Made by a program: the position numbers and the translations under genes
The notes under the pieces: generated by a model
Database searches by the model: none
What the model saw: only the letters and a program-made list of their open reading frames with translations
Told to the model about the DNA's origin: nothing
DNA from: Gluconacetobacter liquefaciens
GTDB lineage: Bacteria; Pseudomonadota; Alphaproteobacteria; Acetobacterales; Acetobacteraceae
DNA: 64,000 nucleotides
Direction: 5' to 3'
Assembly: GCF_003350405.1 (NCBI RefSeq)
Contig: NZ_QQAW01000004.1
Location: forward strand, 272,216 to 336,215
In this document: in pieces, positions 17,084 through 26,788 of the stretch
Layout of the letters: each line of letters starts with the position of its first letter
How positions within the stretch are numbered: the first letter of the stretch is position 1

Positions 17084-18208
17084 CTACCGGCGCACGATCC
17101 GCCGGAGCATATGTGCACTCACCTGTCCGAACCAACCCGGCACGCCGGGGGCAATATGCAGCATCTCATGCCCTCCCACGTCGCGGTCGAAGGCGCCGAC
17201 ATTGCCGCGCTTCCGCCAGACATGCACCCCGAACCCGCTTTCCTCCAGCCAGTCATGGAACGCCCACATCACGGATGCACGGCGCCGACCGATCGCCCGG
17301 ATGCGCCACAGATCAATCAAGGGCGCAAAGAAGGGATTGCCCCGTTCATACGCCCAAATCTCCACCCGAATACCCGGCTGCGCGCTGACACCTCGCGCAT
17401 GAAAGCCGCCTGTGTCGGCGACGATCAACGTATTGGCGGGCACGGCCACGGCGCGCGGGGCCGCGTAGCCCATCGCAGCGATCGCATCTGCGTCGACACG
17501 GAAAGATCCGCGTCCGCTCAGACGATCGCCGGAACCTGCCGCCTCCAGGCTCATCCGCTTTTCCCAGGCCTGCCGCGCCGGGTTCAGCCGATGCGATCCG
17601 GGAACGTACACAAAGGGGCCACTCTCATCCGCCGTCTCGGTGAGGGTGAACCATGCCTTGACGGTAGGGTGGAACGTATCGGCATGAAACTGAAGCTGCG
17701 GATCGGGGTCGCCGGTAACGGCATGAGGCAGAATCGTCTGGACATAATAAAGTGGCTCACAATCCCGGCTGCCAGCCAGCCGGATCAGCCGTCCCAGAAG
17801 CGGCAGGTCCAGCAACCGTCGCACGCCGGGCATGCGGGTCAGAACACAGGGTTCCAGCGCGATGCGACGCGTCACCGTATCGCCCTGAATGGTCTCACGC
17901 GCTTCCCCGCGATACTGCCGGACATCCTCCAGAATCTGCCTGAACATCTCCGCCGGCAGGAAATCGCGGATAACGACAAATCCGTCGCGATCGAACTCGG
18001 CGAGTAGATGCGGAGGAATCCCGCGCTTCAGCCGCCGCCGCCGCCAGGCAGCAGCCCGATGGGCCAGACTCTGGCGCACCACGTGCAGGCCCGTCTCATT
18101 CAGCCGGCGGCTAGCGATCAAGGGATTGTCGCGAAAGGATTTCGTGCCGGTGAAAAGCTGAAATACCCACACGGGATAGGTCAGAACAGTCTTGATGATC
18201 TTATGCAT
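17084..18208 (-). CDS. Phytanoyl-CoA dioxygenase (PhyH) family protein
   Basis: 374 residues from ATG 18208; the open frame extends to 18370 but without family similarity. The double-stranded beta-helix iron ligands are present: His175 and Asp177 ([10 protein letters not shown]) and His270 ([10 protein letters not shown]), with Arg281 ([12 protein letters not shown]) as the likely 2-oxoglutarate carboxylate ligand. YVPGSHR is also typical. It is therefore expected to be a working Fe(II)/2-oxoglutarate-dependent oxygenase. Substrate unknown. It is a minus-strand gene 210 bp downstream of the GGDEF/EAL gene. Confidence 0.87.
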   Translation of the reverse strand: MHKIIKTVLTYPVWVFQLFTGTKSFRDNPLIASRRLNETGLHVVRQSLAHRAAAWRRRRLKRGIPPHLLAEFDRDGFVVIRDFLPAEMFRQILEDVRQYRGEARETIQGDTVTRRIALEPCVLTRMPGVRRLLDLPLLGRLIRLAGSRDCEPLYYVQTILPHAVTGDPDPQLQFHADTFHPTVKAWFTLTETADESGPFVYVPGSHRLNPARQAWEKRMSLEAAGSGDRLSGRGSFRVDADAIAAMGYAAPRAVAVPANTLIVADTGGFHARGVSAQPGIRVEIWAYERGNPFFAPLIDLWRIRAIGRRRASVMWAFHDWLEESGFGVHVWRKRGNVGAFDRDVGGHEMLHIAPGVPGWFGQVSAHMLRRIVRR

Positions 18209-18417
18209 AATATCCGGTCGGCCATAACGGCGAAGGAACGCTCCCCGTCTCCTGAAGTTGCAGTCTCGCTGCACCACGCAAGATGCAATAGCATCATCAG
18301 AATATGATGCAAAATCGTGCGCTAATGCACTTGAATCATGAAAGAAATTTCCACCAGAAAAACGACGCACCCAGGCGCGATCCCGCCCCGTTCCTCCTCA
18401 CCGACCCTGCATGCCGA

Positions 18418-20514
18418 TCAGGCACCCAGACAGGATAAAAGCTCTTCCACCGGCCGGGGCCGCGCGAACAGATAGCCCTGGACCTCATCGCAGCCCATCC
18501 CGGCGAGAAGCCTATGCTGTTCGTCCGTTTCCACCCCTTCAGCCGTGACACACAGTTCCAGAGAATGGGCGAGGCTGAGAATGGTCTGCGTGATCCTGAG
18601 AACCTTGTCCTGCGACATCGCCTGGACAAATCCGCAATCGATCTTGATCTTGCTAAACGGAAAGGACCAGAGATATTTCAGCGAGGAATAGCCGGTCCCA
18701 AAATCGTCCAGTACCAGTCGGCAACCAATCTCGACCAGCCTGCGCAGCGCGGCCTGATTCGATTTTTCATTTTTCAGGAAAGATGTTTCGGTAATCTCGA
18801 TTTCCAGCCGATGCGCCGGCAGGCCGGTCTGCTGCAAGATTCTCAACACCATGTCGGGAAAGGCCGCATCGCCGAGTTGGATTGGCGACACGTTCACCGC
18901 CACCCTCACGCCGGCAGGCCAGGCTACCGCCTCGCGGCACGCGGCCTGTAGAACCCACTGCCCCAGCGTGTGGATCAGCCCGTTCTGCTCGGCCAGCGCA
19001 ATGAACTGGTCCGGCATGATCAGCCCATGCACCGGATGCCGCCAGCGTACCAGGGCCTCGCAACTCGTCACCTGGCGGCCCGTGCGATCGTAGATCGGCT
19101 GGAAATGCACGGTCAGGGCATCGGTCGCCAGCGCATCGCGCAACTCCCCGGTCAGGATCGCGGCACTTCTCACCTCTTCGCTCAACGCGGCCTGGAACTG
19201 GGCGAAGCGGTTCCGCCCCCGGGCCTTCGCGCGATACATCGCCATGTCAGCATGCTGCAGCAGGGTCTCCGCACTGTCGGCATCTTCGGGAAAACGGGCA
19301 GACCCGATACTGGCCCCGATCACGATCCGCTTGCCATCCACCTGATAGGGCGCGCTCAGCGACGCCAGGAGCGGCGTCATCCGCCCGTCGATTTCCAACG
19401 GCGAGGAGGTATTGGGCCATAGAATGGCGAATTCATCCCCACCAAGACGGGCAATCAGGTCGCCGGGCCGGCTGTGCTCACGCAGACGGCCGGCCACCAG
19501 GCGCAGCAGGGCGTCTCCCGCTGCATGACCATGGACATCATTTACGGTCTTGAAATAATCAAGGTCGATATAGAATAGAACGCCCTGCCTGTTTTCGCCG
19601 CACAACGCCTCCAGTTGCACGCTGAACAGCCGGCGATTGCACAGGTCGGTCACCTTATCATAATGAGCCAGCCGCTCGATCTGCCGCTCGTTATCGCGGT
19701 AAACCGTCACGTCATCAAAAACATACAGATCCCATAACGGCGTCCCCGACTGATCAGCGATCAGCAGGCGATTGATGATCAGGTCCCGCCGGTTTCCCTG
19801 CGGGTCGTCCAGGGAACACTCCATGGTCGCCTGCCCGTCACCCGCCGGCACCCCATCCGTCATGCAGGATGCCATACCGATCATCTTTTCAGACAGGGCG
19901 GAGTCCCCGAACCGCTTTGCCGCGCGGTTCATCAGAATGACGTCCCCGTCCACAACCGAGCGGACGATCAGCGGCGACGGCACATTCTGGACGATCCGGT
20001 CGATGAACAGCTTGTCACGCAGGATCTTCTCATTCGCCTCATGCAACCTGTCCGTCGCCATGCGCAGTTCGGAGAGCGCCGTCTGTTTGGCGGCATGCGC
20101 GTGACGAACCAGATCAATAGCCGACCCTACCCCCAGGCAGAACCCGCGTTCGACCACAATGAAGCCCAGCAGAAGTTCCGAGGCGTTCGCCCCCAGTGCC
20201 TGCGGTAGAAAGTCCGCCACCAGCACGTCAGCCTCGACGATGGTCGGGCGGGGGTCCATCAGCAGCGTGACCGGGCGCCGATGATAGACCGAATATCCAT
20301 ACTGACCGGCCATCCGCACATGAAAAGTGTGACGGTCGACAAGCCCCAGCGCGCGTCCGCCGTGATCGACGATCACAATATACAGCAGGTCGGGATCACG
20401 CTCGAAATACTGCATGACATCCCCGCCAACGGCCGTTTCCGGCAGGATGGGCACCACGGCCGCGATATCGCGCATCGTCTGCGCGGCCACCGCACCATTC
20501 TCCTGCATCGTCAT
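18418..20514 (-). CDS. GGDEF and EAL domain cyclic-di-GMP protein
   Basis: 698 residues with no membrane segments. Residues about 15-135 form an N-terminal sensory region resembling a CBS-pair-like fold. A short helical linker (about 140-170) leads to a PAS-like region (about 170-280). The GGDEF domain follows, with intact GGDEF at 358-362 and the inhibitory RxxD site at 349-352 (RPGD). The EAL domain starts at 486 (EALVRW) and keeps NVSPIQL, EITET, DDFGTGYSS, KIDCGFV and AEGVET, so phosphodiesterase activity is plausible. Both catalytic signatures are complete, so net activity cannot be called from sequence. The upstream 258 bp gap is AT-rich and holds no gene. Confidence 0.95.
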   Translation of the reverse strand: MTMQENGAVAAQTMRDIAAVVPILPETAVGGDVMQYFERDPDLLYIVIVDHGGRALGLVDRHTFHVRMAGQYGYSVYHRRPVTLLMDPRPTIVEADVLVADFLPQALGANASELLLGFIVVERGFCLGVGSAIDLVRHAHAAKQTALSELRMATDRLHEANEKILRDKLFIDRIVQNVPSPLIVRSVVDGDVILMNRAAKRFGDSALSEKMIGMASCMTDGVPAGDGQATMECSLDDPQGNRRDLIINRLLIADQSGTPLWDLYVFDDVTVYRDNERQIERLAHYDKVTDLCNRRLFSVQLEALCGENRQGVLFYIDLDYFKTVNDVHGHAAGDALLRLVAGRLREHSRPGDLIARLGGDEFAILWPNTSSPLEIDGRMTPLLASLSAPYQVDGKRIVIGASIGSARFPEDADSAETLLQHADMAMYRAKARGRNRFAQFQAALSEEVRSAAILTGELRDALATDALTVHFQPIYDRTGRQVTSCEALVRWRHPVHGLIMPDQFIALAEQNGLIHTLGQWVLQAACREAVAWPAGVRVAVNVSPIQLGDAAFPDMVLRILQQTGLPAHRLEIEITETSFLKNEKSNQAALRRLVEIGCRLVLDDFGTGYSSLKYLWSFPFSKIKIDCGFVQAMSQDKVLRITQTILSLAHSLELCVTAEGVETDEQHRLLAGMGCDEVQGYLFARPRPVEELLSCLGA

Positions 20515-20772
20515 CGTGGAACCTTCAAATGCATTCGCAGCGAATTACAGAACACCCTATTTAAAGAAAAAAAATATAGAACCCCGCGCAAACAATTATG
20601 CATATCCGACCTGAACAAGAATTTTTTATTTCAGCCAGACTCCCATGATCATCTGGCCGGAACGTCATCCGAACGGGTCAATGCTGTCCTGATTATATAT
20701 CGCAACTGACGATTTCATTGTCCACTCTCTCATACCCGATCTCCGCCGGTGCCACCTGCACAACAACGCCGC

Positions 20773-22095
20773 TTACGAGCACATCCCTGTCAGATGCAGC
20801 GCCAGATCGCGAGCCTGCTGCCGGATCTCGGGAATCGCCGTTGTTTCGAACAGGGTCCCCGCCCGCATCGGCCCGATCGCATACAGGACGCGCGAACAGG
20901 CGCCAGATGCATCCTCAAGCGCGCCGTGCGCATCAGTCGCCAACGTCGCCTCCATATCCCCCGCAACCGCGTATCCTTCAAGGAACAACGTCCGCAGCAA
21001 AGGAGATTCGACTCGACGGTAGTCGGTGACCGGCCCCGTGCAGTTAATGACGCACGAGGCAACCAAACTCTCAGTCCCCCGTGATGTCACGATCGTCAGC
21101 CGCCCGGCACCGCCCGAGATCACCAGGTCCCGCACATGGCCCCGACGGACGACCAGATGCCCCGATCGCCGTTCCCGCGCCACCTGTTCGGCGATGGATG
21201 GCGCCATACGATGCCGCGCGACACTCCAATAATGAAAGAGACGCCGCCTGAACCGCATTTTCTCGCCTGCCGGCAGGCGTGCCCATAGCGTGTTGCTGGT
21301 CGCACGCAGGCTGTCGATGGCCGCCCGCCAAGGCACCCCATCCCGCACGGCATCGCGGAACGCCTTGAGATAGGCACGGGCGGAAGGCATCGTCCCTTCC
21401 AGCACGACAGGCCGCGCACACGGCTCGCAGGCCGCATGTCCCAGGCTCAACAGACCGTGCCGAGACACCATGGTCACCGGCCCGCGATGCCCCTGCTCCC
21501 GCAGGCGCAGCACCATATCCACCGACGTCAACCCGGTCCCGATCAGAACGACCGGCGCATCACGATCGGACGGCAGCAAAAAATCACGCCATGGATCACG
21601 ATGATAGAGGCCCGCCGACAGTGCTTCGGCACTGATACGCGGCAGGTCGACCGGTGGAAAATGCCCCAGTGCCAGCACAACGCGCTCGGCCCGCACGCTC
21701 TCACCATCAGCCAGGACAACCGACGCTGCATCGGCCTCCACCTTCAATCCCACCGCCGCCTGCTGGCAATGAACAGCCCCGGAGCCAGCCACCAGGGAAC
21801 GGAGATAGCGCCCATACACCATGCGCGGCGCAAAGACACCCGCATCCGCCGACGGATCATCTTCCCCCCGCAACCAGTCCAGAAAATGATCCGGCGCATC
21901 GGGAAAGGCACTCATGTTCCCCGCACGCACGTTCAGCAGGTGACTGGGGCTGTGGGTCGCATAGGCAATGCCCAGGCCCAGTTCGGCGCTGGGCTCCATC
22001 ACCACCAGCCTCGGCGGATTCACCTGTTGCGCCAGATGGGTCGCCACCAACGCGCCACTCGCTCCCCCACCGACGATTGCGACCATCCCTGCCAT
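20773..22095 (-). CDS. FAD/NAD(P)-binding oxidoreductase-like protein
   Basis: 440 residues. It starts with a Rossmann dinucleotide-binding motif (MVAIVGGGASGALVATHLA) followed by GLGIAYATHSPSHLLNVRAGNMSAF, the signature of the FAD-NAD(P)-binding family with a GxGIAY segment. A second nucleotide-binding motif is VVLIGTGLTSVDMVLRL, and VINCTGPVTDY is the usual C-terminal FAD motif. Related proteins are poorly characterised and the substrate is unknown. It is the last gene on the minus strand before the long lsdA leader region. Confidence 0.88.
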   Translation of the reverse strand: MAGMVAIVGGGASGALVATHLAQQVNPPRLVVMEPSAELGLGIAYATHSPSHLLNVRAGNMSAFPDAPDHFLDWLRGEDDPSADAGVFAPRMVYGRYLRSLVAGSGAVHCQQAAVGLKVEADAASVVLADGESVRAERVVLALGHFPPVDLPRISAEALSAGLYHRDPWRDFLLPSDRDAPVVLIGTGLTSVDMVLRLREQGHRGPVTMVSRHGLLSLGHAACEPCARPVVLEGTMPSARAYLKAFRDAVRDGVPWRAAIDSLRATSNTLWARLPAGEKMRFRRRLFHYWSVARHRMAPSIAEQVARERRSGHLVVRRGHVRDLVISGGAGRLTIVTSRGTESLVASCVINCTGPVTDYRRVESPLLRTLFLEGYAVAGDMEATLATDAHGALEDASGACSRVLYAIGPMRAGTLFETTAIPEIRQQARDLALHLTGMCS

Positions 22096-22939
22096 GGCCG
22101 TCCTTCAGCCCTGGCGACTGCGGCAGGGCCAACCGTGCACGGTCGTCTTCATGATGTCATATCTCCGCTCCATTCCAGCCCTTCTTCGCAGATCCGACAG
22201 CAGGGCGGAAAGGACGGAGAGGGTAACGAATGATAACAGCGCAAGATCGATCCAGACGTGCCTGAAAAAGGCAACAGACCGTCTGACGCGGTATCCTTGA
22301 TCCGTACGATCCAGTCCAGGAGCTCGATATGGTCGCCCCCCGTTCCTATTGCCGACAATCCCGTTCGAAATACACACCCGCGCGTCGCGATCATGCCCTG
22401 GACGGGCATTATGCCCGCCGCTGCCTCAAAACTTGAGAATCAGATACCCTCTGCCTTGACGGATTATACCCCTCGACACATGTGCCACCAGGCATCGGAA
22501 GTTACGGCAGACCCGCCACGTTCAGTTCGCAACACCCGAAGGGAACTATGAGGTTCTTCGCATCGTTTCTCGCATATCCGGTGAAGGGTGGGATCCTCCG
22601 GCCACGGCCGCGGTTCGGAGACGAAAAATAAAAAATATATCCGCCACAGTTCAATTGCCGGCAATTTAACAATTTTATTCTTATATATTAACGGTAATGG
22701 CAATTATTTCATTATATATTAAAAATACCGTTAAATATTAATTCTACGCTTTATCGAAGACATCCGTTTTTCGAACATTCGGCATTAAATTAATTTTTAC
22801 TCTTATGACCAAAAAGTGATCTTCTCTACTTTTCCCCAAGAGGGGAATATAAAATTTTATAAATCAACAACTTACTGGAAAACACACTACCATGAAGCGT
22901 CTCCTCCATCGAGCGTGCTTCATGCGGAAGGAGGGTGAT
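22096..22939. other. Long lsdA upstream region, AT-rich, no credible gene
   Basis: 844 bp without a supported gene. The left part (to about 22600) is GC-rich and holds a short palindrome CGGGCAT-T-ATGCCCG at 22403-22417. The right part (about 22620-22890) is strikingly AT-rich for this genome and is the likely promoter/leader of lsdA. Within it are a 9-bp inverted repeat TTAACGGTA (22688-22696) / TACCGTTAA (22726-22734) and a hairpin TTCCCC-AAGA-GGGGAA at 22832-22847. No convincing -35/-10 pair can be chosen by eye. Confidence 0.6.
22891..22935 (+). promoter_or_regulatory. Candidate structured leader overlapping the lsdA ribosome binding site
   Basis: CATGAAGC (22891-22898) and GCTTCATG (22917-22924) form a perfect 8-bp stem. 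The 18-nt loop contains CTCCTCC (22901-22907), complementary to the lsdA Shine-Dalgarno AAGGAGGG (22928-22935) just outside the stem. Pairing of loop CCTCC with GGAGG would create a pseudoknot that hides the ribosome binding site. The strong site, 5 nt from ATG 22940, also decides the start of lsdA over the upstream in-frame ATG at 22892. Confidence 0.5.
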
Positions 22940-24679
22940 ATGGTAAACATACGCCAAAAAAAGCCAGTATTCAGAATGGTTGTAGCCGGATCTCTGATCG
23001 CCGCCCTGGCCAGCCAGACAGCGTTCGCGCAATCAACGCCGGATGCTAGGCGCGAGGCCCTCCGTGTCGGCCCTCATCCGGGCATGATGCCCCATGCGGG
23101 CCGGATGTTCCCTGGGCGTTCGCTGGCCGGCGTGCCGGGCTTCCCACTACCGACACTCCACACCCAACGCGCCTATGCGCCGGACGGAACCTTCACGTCG
23201 CGCTGGACTCGCGCCGACGCGCTGCAGATCAAGGCACATTCAAGCACATCGGTCCCGGCAGGGCAGAATTCACTCCCTGCACAACTGATCATGCCTGATA
23301 TTCCAGCAGATTTTCCAACGATCAATCCCGATGTCTGGGTATGGGATACTTGGACCCTGATCGACAGACACGCCAATCAATTCAGCTATAATGGCTGGGA
23401 AGTCATCTTCTGCCTGACAGCGGACAAGAATGCCGGCTACGGCTTCGACGATCGCCACACCCATGCCCGCATCGGGTTCTTCTATCGCCGGGCCGGAATC
23501 CCGGTTTCCAGGCGGCCCGCAAACGGCGGCTGGATCTATGGCGGGCTTTTGATTCCCGAAGGGGCACAGGAACAGGTCTTTGCCGGCACCACCTATACGC
23601 TCACGGCGGAATGGTCGGGCTCGTTGCGCCTGCTGGACCCACACGATAACAGAGTGTCGCTGTTCTATACCGACATGGCTTTCAACCGCGATGCGAACGG
23701 CCAGGATATCACCCCTGCCCAGGCGGTCATCACCCAGAGCCTCGGCCAGATCCACGCCGATTTCCGGCACGTCTGGTTCACCGGCTTCACCACCCACACA
23801 GCGCTTCTGCGCCCCGATGGTGTGCTTTACCAGAACGGGGAACAGAACCCGTTCTATAATTTCCGCGATCCGTTCACCTTCGAAGATCCCGAACATCCCG
23901 GTGTCAACTACATGGTGTTCGAGGGCAATACCGCCGGCCAGAGAGGCACGCCGAACTGTACTACCGAGGATCTGGGCTACCGCCCGAACGATCCGCACGC
24001 CGAAACCCTTCAGCAGGTGCTCGATAGCGGCGCCTATTACCAGAAGGCATCGATCGGTCTGGCAGTTGCCGAAAATGCCTCGATGTCCAAGTGGAAGTTC
24101 CTATCGCCGCTGATCTCGGCCAACTGCGTCAACGATCAGACCGAACGCCCACAGGTGTACATAAAGAACGGAAAATACTACATCTTCACCATCAGCCACC
24201 GCACGACATACGCGGCGGGCGTAGATGGGCCGGACGGCGTATACGGCTTCGTCGGCAACGGTATCCGTAGTGATTTCCAGCCCATGAACTACGGCAGCGG
24301 CCTGGTGCTCGGCAACCCAACGGACCTCAACCAGGCACCGGGCACCGATTATGATCCCAATCCACAGCAGAACCCGCGGGCGTTCCAGTCCTATTCTCAC
24401 TATGTGATGCCAGGCGGCCTGGTCGAATCCTTTATCGACACGGTTGAAACCCGTCGCGGCGGCACGCTGTCACCAACGGTGAAGGTGGCGATCCGCTCCG
24501 ACGCATCGGTTGTCGATTTGCGCTACGGCAATGGTGGCCTGGGTGGATATGGCGATATCCCTGCCAACCGAGCGGCCATCAATGTCCGTGCCTTCATCTT
24601 GGACCTGATCGGGCAGAATATCCCGATTCGATCGAACACCAATGGCCAGATCAACAGTTTCGTCAACACGAACCAATGA
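22940..24679 (+). CDS. lsdA: Levansucrase (GH68)
   Basis: 579 residues from the ATG with a strong AAGGAGGG site. The enzyme transfers fructose from sucrose to form levan and fructo-oligosaccharides outside the cell. A signal peptide occupies about residues 1-30 (VVAGSLIAALASQTAFA), leaving Gln31 as the likely mature N-terminus. The GH68 catalytic residues are Asp136 (DVWVWDTW, nucleophile), Asp310 (NFRDPFTFED, stabiliser) and Glu402 (QTERPQVY, acid/base). Cys340 and Cys396 match the disulfide pair known for the G. diazotrophicus enzyme; all these positions are one higher than in that protein. Export is expected by Sec to the periplasm and then by the type II system encoded downstream. The gene is followed 79 bp later by lsdB on the same strand. 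Confidence 0.97.
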   Translation: MVNIRQKKPVFRMVVAGSLIAALASQTAFAQSTPDARREALRVGPHPGMMPHAGRMFPGRSLAGVPGFPLPTLHTQRAYAPDGTFTSRWTRADALQIKAHSSTSVPAGQNSLPAQLIMPDIPADFPTINPDVWVWDTWTLIDRHANQFSYNGWEVIFCLTADKNAGYGFDDRHTHARIGFFYRRAGIPVSRRPANGGWIYGGLLIPEGAQEQVFAGTTYTLTAEWSGSLRLLDPHDNRVSLFYTDMAFNRDANGQDITPAQAVITQSLGQIHADFRHVWFTGFTTHTALLRPDGVLYQNGEQNPFYNFRDPFTFEDPEHPGVNYMVFEGNTAGQRGTPNCTTEDLGYRPNDPHAETLQQVLDSGAYYQKASIGLAVAENASMSKWKFLSPLISANCVNDQTERPQVYIKNGKYYIFTISHRTTYAAGVDGPDGVYGFVGNGIRSDFQPMNYGSGLVLGNPTDLNQAPGTDYDPNPQQNPRAFQSYSHYVMPGGLVESFIDTVETRRGGTLSPTVKVAIRSDASVVDLRYGNGGLGGYGDIPANRAAINVRAFILDLIGQNIPIRSNTNGQINSFVNTNQ

Positions 24680-24688
24680 TCCCAGGCC

Positions 24689-24729
24689 AGACCGGCTCTT
24701 TCCGGGGCGATCCCAGAAGGGGCCGGTCT
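24689..24729 (+). promoter_or_regulatory. Inverted repeat between lsdA and lsdB
   Basis: AGACCGGC (24689-24696) and GCCGGTCT (24722-24729) form a perfect 8-bp stem with a 25-nt inner region that can pair partly. There is no T-run after it, so it is not a classic intrinsic terminator. It could attenuate read-through into lsdB or protect the lsdA mRNA end. Confidence 0.5.
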
Positions 24730-24758
24730 TCCGGTTCCTGATAGTCATGCCGCAGAAA

Positions 24759-26366
24759 ATGAAAAGCTCCGATCATATAGCCCGGTTGGATACGGCTCGT
24801 CGATATCACGGTCTGGCAGCAGCATGCCTTGTTCTGACTCTTTTGCCACACGCACTACAAGCACAGGAACCCGCAACGCCCCAATGGCGGCCTGCACTGC
24901 ATTTCTCCCCCGCTGAACACTGGATGAACGATCCGAACGGTCCATTCTTCCTCGACGGTACCTATCATCTTTTCTACCAGTACAATCCGGCGGGTATGGT
25001 CTGGGGGCCGATGTCCTGGGGGCACGCCACCAGCACCGATCTGCTGCACTGGCACGAGGAAAGCGTGGCTATCCGTTCCACCCCGAACGAAGACATCTTT
25101 TCCGGCACGGTCGTCTATGACAGCCAGAATAGATCGGGGTTGGGCAGCAACGCTACGCCGCCGCTGCTGGCCTTCCATACCTCGGTTTTCCACGGCGATC
25201 CCGCGCACCCCGATGACACACAGGCCCAGTCCCTATCATACAGTCTGGATGGCGGTGCACACTGGCAAGCCTACGAGCACAATCCGATTCTCACCCTGGA
25301 GCCGGAATCCCGGCAGTTCCGCGACCCTTCGGTGGTCTGGTATCCGCAGGGTCAATGCTGGATCATGACGACGGTGGTCGCAGATGCCCAACTCGTGAAG
25401 TTCTACCGCTCGACCGACCTGCTGCACTGGTCGTTCCTGAGTGATTTCCAGCCCTCCGGCTATCGCAAGCCCGGCATGTTATGGGAAATGCCGCTGCTGA
25501 TCCCACTTTCCCTCGACGGCAACCCGCACGATCCACGCTGGGTGATGATCGTCAGCGTCAACCCCTGGAGCATTGCAGGCGGATCCGGCGTGCAATATTT
25601 TGTCGGCCGGTTCGACGGCACCCGCTTCACTCCCGACGCCTTGCCTCCCGACGGCTCCGATCCCTCCGCCTATGCCTGGCTGGATCACGGCGCCGACCAG
25701 TACGCGACAATCCGTTTCGACAATACCGGAACGGAAGCGCCATTGCTGATCGGATGGATGAACAACTGGGATTACGCTTCCGCGCTCCCCACGGCCCCCT
25801 GGCGTGGGCAAGCGACGCTACCGGTCCAACTGGACCTGAAGACGGTCGACGGACGCCCGACACTGACCCAGACTCCAACCCCGACCTATGAAGCTCTGAT
25901 ACGCCGACAAGGCATCGCCGCTTTCGCCGATAGGGACCTCGGTCCCAATCAGACGTGGCGCGCCCCCATGGGCGGCGACGTACTCGACGTCCGCGTCACG
26001 TTGCATCGCGGCGACGCGACGCGCGCCGGCATCGCGGTGCGACAGAGTCCGGACGGCAGGACAGCAACCGTCATCAGCTACGATTTCACCTCGGGAAATC
26101 TGACACTCGATCGCAGCCGGTCAGGCGAAGTAGGATTTTCCCCTCGTTTCAGTCTGGTGCATATCGCCCACCTGTCCGCACCCGGCGGCGTGCTGTCACT
26201 CCATGTGGTGGTCGACCGCAATTCGGTCGAACTCTTCGCCAATCGCGGCACACTCCGCATGACCGACCTAGTATTTCCCCCGGCGGGCAGCGACCGCATG
26301 TCGCTATTTTCCAATGGCGGCCACACGTATTTCACCGGAATCCGCATCTCGGCACCAGCCCGATGA
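24759..26366 (+). CDS. lsdB: Exo-levanase / fructanase (GH32)
   Basis: 535 residues from ATG 24759 (ATG 24747 is an alternative). A signal peptide of about 35 residues (LAAACLVLTLLPHALQA) indicates export. The GH32 five-bladed propeller motifs are present: nucleophile Asp58 in WMNDPNG, Asp189 in FRDPSVVW and acid/base Glu243 in LWEMP, the last differing from the more common ECP form. The C-terminal beta-sandwich (about residues 390-535) is complete and ends in RNSVELFANRG, typical for the family. It releases fructose from levan or inulin. Its place behind lsdA pairs synthesis with use of the levan reserve. Confidence 0.95.
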   Translation: MKSSDHIARLDTARRYHGLAAACLVLTLLPHALQAQEPATPQWRPALHFSPAEHWMNDPNGPFFLDGTYHLFYQYNPAGMVWGPMSWGHATSTDLLHWHEESVAIRSTPNEDIFSGTVVYDSQNRSGLGSNATPPLLAFHTSVFHGDPAHPDDTQAQSLSYSLDGGAHWQAYEHNPILTLEPESRQFRDPSVVWYPQGQCWIMTTVVADAQLVKFYRSTDLLHWSFLSDFQPSGYRKPGMLWEMPLLIPLSLDGNPHDPRWVMIVSVNPWSIAGGSGVQYFVGRFDGTRFTPDALPPDGSDPSAYAWLDHGADQYATIRFDNTGTEAPLLIGWMNNWDYASALPTAPWRGQATLPVQLDLKTVDGRPTLTQTPTPTYEALIRRQGIAAFADRDLGPNQTWRAPMGGDVLDVRVTLHRGDATRAGIAVRQSPDGRTATVISYDFTSGNLTLDRSRSGEVGFSPRFSLVHIAHLSAPGGVLSLHVVVDRNSVELFANRGTLRMTDLVFPPAGSDRMSLFSNGGHTYFTGIRISAPAR

Positions 26367-26377
26367 CAACTCGATCT

Positions 26378-26788
26378 TCATGGCTGTCCCGGCTGGAACA
26401 GACGCCGTGCCCACTTCAGCACCATCGCCTGGTACGATTGGTTCAAAAGAACGGTATGAGAATGATAATTGCCAACCGCCCGCATCAGGTCGCCGCGCGT
26501 TTCGTTCAGATACAGGCGCATGATCGCCCCTGCCGCGCTGATATTATAGCAGGGCTGCTCCAGCAGATTCCGATAGACGACCTGCGGGGCGACATGGGTG
26601 AACCGGGCGATCGGATCGATCCAGCGCGTGTTGACCTGCATCACCCCCAGATCGTCCGTACCGTTTGCGTTGTGATGCACCAACCCGTTCCGCCCGGCCT
26701 CCACCGCCTGGATCGATGGCAGGATGCGCGGAGGCAGATGGTACAGCGACGCCGCAAACACCATGCAGCCGACATATGCAATCGCCAT
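26378..26788 (-). CDS. Lytic transglycosylase (SLT domain)
   Basis: 136 residues from ATG 26788. It begins with a short hydrophobic export segment, then the SLT fold with catalytic Glu30 (SIQAVEAGRNG), followed by DDLGVMQVNTRWI, the NISAAGAIMRLYLNET helix and GDLMRAVGNYHSHT. This is the compact IagB/VirB1-like type often encoded with secretion or conjugation machines, which opens peptidoglycan to let the apparatus through. It converges with lsdB (11 bp apart) and diverges from the type II secretion operon across only 80 bp, which supports a role in secreton assembly (inference). Confidence 0.88.
   Translation of the reverse strand: MAIAYVGCMVFAASLYHLPPRILPSIQAVEAGRNGLVHHNANGTDDLGVMQVNTRWIDPIARFTHVAPQVVYRNLLEQPCYNISAAGAIMRLYLNETRGDLMRAVGNYHSHTVLLNQSYQAMVLKWARRLFQPGQP

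Noticed and set aside
22105..22377. A 90-codon minus-strand frame upstream of the FAD protein
   Set aside because: It has one hydrophobic stretch but no convincing ribosome binding site, family or coding-like composition.
22403..22417. Palindrome CGGGCAT-T-ATGCCCG in the lsdA upstream region
   Set aside because: Short and more than 500 bp from lsdA, in GC-rich DNA where such palindromes occur by chance; nothing links it to a function.
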